A stretch of 64,000 bases of DNA from Pontibacter anaerobius. Its GTDB lineage: Bacteria; Bacteroidota; Bacteroidia; Cytophagales; Hymenobacteraceae. Below the pieces are notes generated by a model. That model was not told the DNA's origin. It saw nothing but the letters and a program-made list of their open reading frames with translations, and did no database searches. This document shows positions 61,817 to 64,000 of the stretch, piece after piece. The stretch lies in assembly GCF_026241195.1 (NCBI RefSeq), contig NZ_JAPFQO010000003.1, positions 62,001 through 126,000 on the forward strand, written 5' to 3'. The stretch's first letter is position 1; each line of letters starts with the position of its first letter. Made by a program: the position numbers and the translations under genes.

Positions 61817-64000
61817 ATGCTCTTACTATTTACGAAGAAAATCAACACGGGCAGTAGGAAAAGATCTGCTTTCTTTTCTTATACATGGTTGTGGGGTATG
61901 CTACCTTTTGTTCTTGCCTCATGTGATCATGCATCGCAAGGGAAAGAACAGCAAAGTCCTCCACATGATGCCTACGCCAACGTAGCTCCAGAGGAAAACC
62001 GTTTCACGGTGGAAGAGCTGGAAACAAAGCTATATGAGCCGATGCAGCTGGCGGTAATGCCTGGTGGAGAGGTGTTGTATATCGAACGTAGAGGGGTGCT
62101 GCGCCTATATGATCCCGCTAAAAATGCCACCCGTACCATTGGGGAAATCAATGTGTTCAAAGAACATGAAGATGGTTTGCTGGGATTAGCCATAGATCCC
62201 CATTTTGAAAAAAATAAATGGATCTATCTGTTTTACTCCCCGGCAGGGGATGAACCTGTTCAGCGTGTTTCCCGGTTTACCCTGGAGCAAAACAGCCTGA
62301 ACCTTTCTAGTGAGCGGGTTATCCTGCGCATACCTGTTGAGAGGCAATGTTGCCATTCTGCCGGTTCGCTGGAGTTTGGTGCTGACGGTAATCTCTACAT
62401 CGGGGTGGGGGATAACTCCACATCTTTTGAGTCGGACGGTTACGCACCTATCGATGAGAGGCCTGGCAAGTTGATCAATGATGCCCAGCGAACAGCAGCC
62501 AATACAAATGATTTGAGAGGGAAAATTTTGCGCATCCGTCCACTGCCGGACGGCACCTACAGCATACCGGATGGTAATCTTTTTCCGAAAAACGGGTCTG
62601 AAGGACGGCCGGAAATATATACGATGGGAAACCGCAACCCTTTCCGGGTATCTGTTGATGCTAAAACCGGTTACGTCTACTGGGGAGAAGTAGGACCCGA
62701 TGCAGGAAAGGATAACGAGCTGCGGGGACCAAAGGGGTATGATGAAGTTAACCAGGCCAAAAAGCCAGGCAATTTTGGCTGGCCACACTTTGTGGCGGAT
62801 AACAAGCCTTACCGCATCTTTGATTTCAGGAACAATGCTTCGGGAGGTCCCTTTGTGGCGGAGGCACCGGTTAACAAATCACCTAATAACACCGGAAAGC
62901 AGGCATTACCCCCGGCTCAGAAAGCCATGATCTATTATCCTTATGATGAGTCCCCGGAGTTCCCGATGGTAGGAGACGGAGGGCGCAACGCAATGGCGGG
63001 GCCAGTCTTTTACCGAGATCATTTTTCTGCCAATACCCAGACGTTCCCTGGCTACTTTGATGGAAAACTATTCATTTACGACTGGATGCGGGAGTGGGTC
63101 ATGACAGTCAATGTGCAAGATGACACTATCAAGCTGGAGCGTTTTCTTCCTTCCACTCATTTTGCCCATCCTATAGATATGGAGTTCGGTCCTGACGGCG
63201 CTTTATACGTGCTGGAGTACGGCACCTACTGGCACGCCAACAACGACGACTCCAAACTGATCCGCATTCAGTTTCACCCCAACAACCGGAAGCCCGTCGC
63301 CCGTGCCTCCGCTAACAAAGTTGCAGGTGCGGTGCCCTTGACAGTTAGCTTCTCCTCCGAAGGCACCATGGATTATGATGCAGGCGATGAGGTGCGTTAT
63401 GCCTGGACCTTTGAGGGCGAACAGGTGCAGTCCCGGGAGAGTGCTCCTTCCTATACGTTTACAAAGCCAGGAATTTATCAGGTAAAGCTAACAGTAAAGG
63501 ATAAGGAAGGGTACAGCGATGAAGTCAAGCTAGAGGTACAAGCCGGAAATGAGCCGCCGCTCGTCAGTATTCGGACAGATAATAACCGCTCTTTCTATTG
63601 GGATAACCATTCTTTTCGCTACGAGGTGACAGTAGAGGACCGGGAAGATGGTACTATTGTGGCAGGCGCTGCCCAGGAAAATGACGTGAAAGTGTCTTTT
63701 GACTATCTAGCGGAAGGCTATGATCTCGTTCAAACCGCCCTGGGGCAGGATCTTAGGGGCATTAAGGCTAATCTGAAAGGGAAAACGCTGGTTGAAGGGA
63801 GCGACTGTAAATCCTGCCATGCCCTGAACAGTAAATCTGTAGGCCCGAGCTACTTGGAGGTAGCCAGGCGCTACAAAGGGAAGAACAGCCAGGCTGCGCT
63901 GGCTGCAAAGATTATGAAGGGTGGATCTGGCAACTGGGGGGAAATACCCATGGCTGCGCATCCGCAGCTGTCTCAGGAGGAGGCAAAGGAAATGGTGGAG
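61817..64000 (+). CDS. PQQ-type sugar dehydrogenase-PKD-cytochrome c lipoprotein (cut by right edge)
   Basis: The frame is open from the ATG at 61817 to the edge (728 codons). It has a lipoprotein signal (MLPFVLASC, with a basic N-region). A glucose/sorbosone dehydrogenase-like beta-propeller follows (EDGLLGLAIDPHFEKNKWIY, CCHSAGSLEFGADGNLYIGV, NDLRGKILRIRP, MGNRNPFRVSVD, HPIDMEFGPDGALYVLEYGT), then a PKD domain (PVARASANKVAGAVPLTVSF), a beta domain and a cytochrome c domain with heme motif CKSCH. Oxidation of sugars or alditols in the periplasm, with electrons passed to the fused heme, is the expected role. It starts 41 bp after the second fucosidase. Confidence 0.92.
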   Translation, partial: MLLLFTKKINTGSRKRSAFFSYTWLWGMLPFVLASCDHASQGKEQQSPPHDAYANVAPEENRFTVEELETKLYEPMQLAVMPGGEVLYIERRGVLRLYDPAKNATRTIGEINVFKEHEDGLLGLAIDPHFEKNKWIYLFYSPAGDEPVQRVSRFTLEQNSLNLSSERVILRIPVERQCCHSAGSLEFGADGNLYIGVGDNSTSFESDGYAPIDERPGKLINDAQRTAANTNDLRGKILRIRPLPDGTYSIPDGNLFPKNGSEGRPEIYTMGNRNPFRVSVDAKTGYVYWGEVGPDAGKDNELRGPKGYDEVNQAKKPGNFGWPHFVADNKPYRIFDFRNNASGGPFVAEAPVNKSPNNTGKQALPPAQKAMIYYPYDESPEFPMVGDGGRNAMAGPVFYRDHFSANTQTFPGYFDGKLFIYDWMREWVMTVNVQDDTIKLERFLPSTHFAHPIDMEFGPDGALYVLEYGTYWHANNDDSKLIRIQFHPNNRKPVARASANKVAGAVPLTVSFSSEGTMDYDAGDEVRYAWTFEGEQVQSRESAPSYTFTKPGIYQVKLTVKDKEGYSDEVKLEVQAGNEPPLVSIRTDNNRSFYWDNHSFRYEVTVEDREDGTIVAGAAQENDVKVSFDYLAEGYDLVQTALGQDLRGIKANLKGKTLVEGSDCKSCHALNSKSVGPSYLEVARRYKGKNSQAALAAKIMKGGSGNWGEIPMAAHPQLSQEEAKEMVE

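Overview
The window reads as chromosome of a Bacteroidota bacterium of the order Cytophagales, probably Hymenobacteraceae and Pontibacter-like. The evidence is type IX secretion sorting tails, a SusC/SusD pair, TAnnTTTG promoter boxes ahead of icd and ssrA, a monomeric isocitrate dehydrogenase, DUF3667 and DUF4932 proteins, and a tmRNA with the tag GEYNYAMAA. The genus is inferred, not proven.

Left part (1-30.3 kb): mostly core genes. In order they are a GxxExxY protein (cut by the left edge), endonuclease V, a lipoprotein, an alpha/beta hydrolase next to a phosphoribosyltransferase, a T9SS-exported SGNH hydrolase, icd, a lipoprotein, a RAYT transposase inside two 147-bp inverted repeats, an NmrA-like protein, an M16 peptidase, dnaX, a small secreted protein, DUF3667, a decayed M36 peptidase, and a cyclopropane fatty acid synthase. 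A histidine kinase and sigma-54 activator follow, divergent from an operon of an FtsX-like permease, an S41 peptidase and a DUF4932 protein. A transglutaminase-like protein comes next. Both of these transcription units carry the same 51-bp upstream repeat and a -24-like box, so they look like one regulon. Three secreted proteins of this part share one N-terminal domain. The ssrA gene closes the part.

Middle (30.3-50.2 kb): accessory DNA. A tyrosine recombinase sits directly behind ssrA, followed by higBA and a broken CHC2/toprim primase. Next come a T9SS LamG-like protein and a giant (about 3,170 aa) Sec-exported SpvB/TcB-RHS protein with an AT-rich variable tail and a candidate immunity gene overlapping its end. 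Several small or decaying genes follow, including a 19-bp duplication frameshift and a hipB remnant.

Right part (50.6-64 kb): a polysaccharide utilization locus, with SusC, SusD, a GH29 fucosidase, a DUF5060/apiosidase-like hydrolase, a GH5-like hydrolase, a second GH29, and a PQQ-type sugar dehydrogenase-PKD-cytochrome c fusion cut by the right edge. The gene content suggests use of a fucose-containing glycan.

A striking global signal is the hexamer AGTATA/TATACT (extended AAGTATAA). By hand count it occurs about 88 times in the first 30.2 kb but only about 18 times in the remaining 33.7 kb. This separates the resident left part from the DNA to the right of ssrA.
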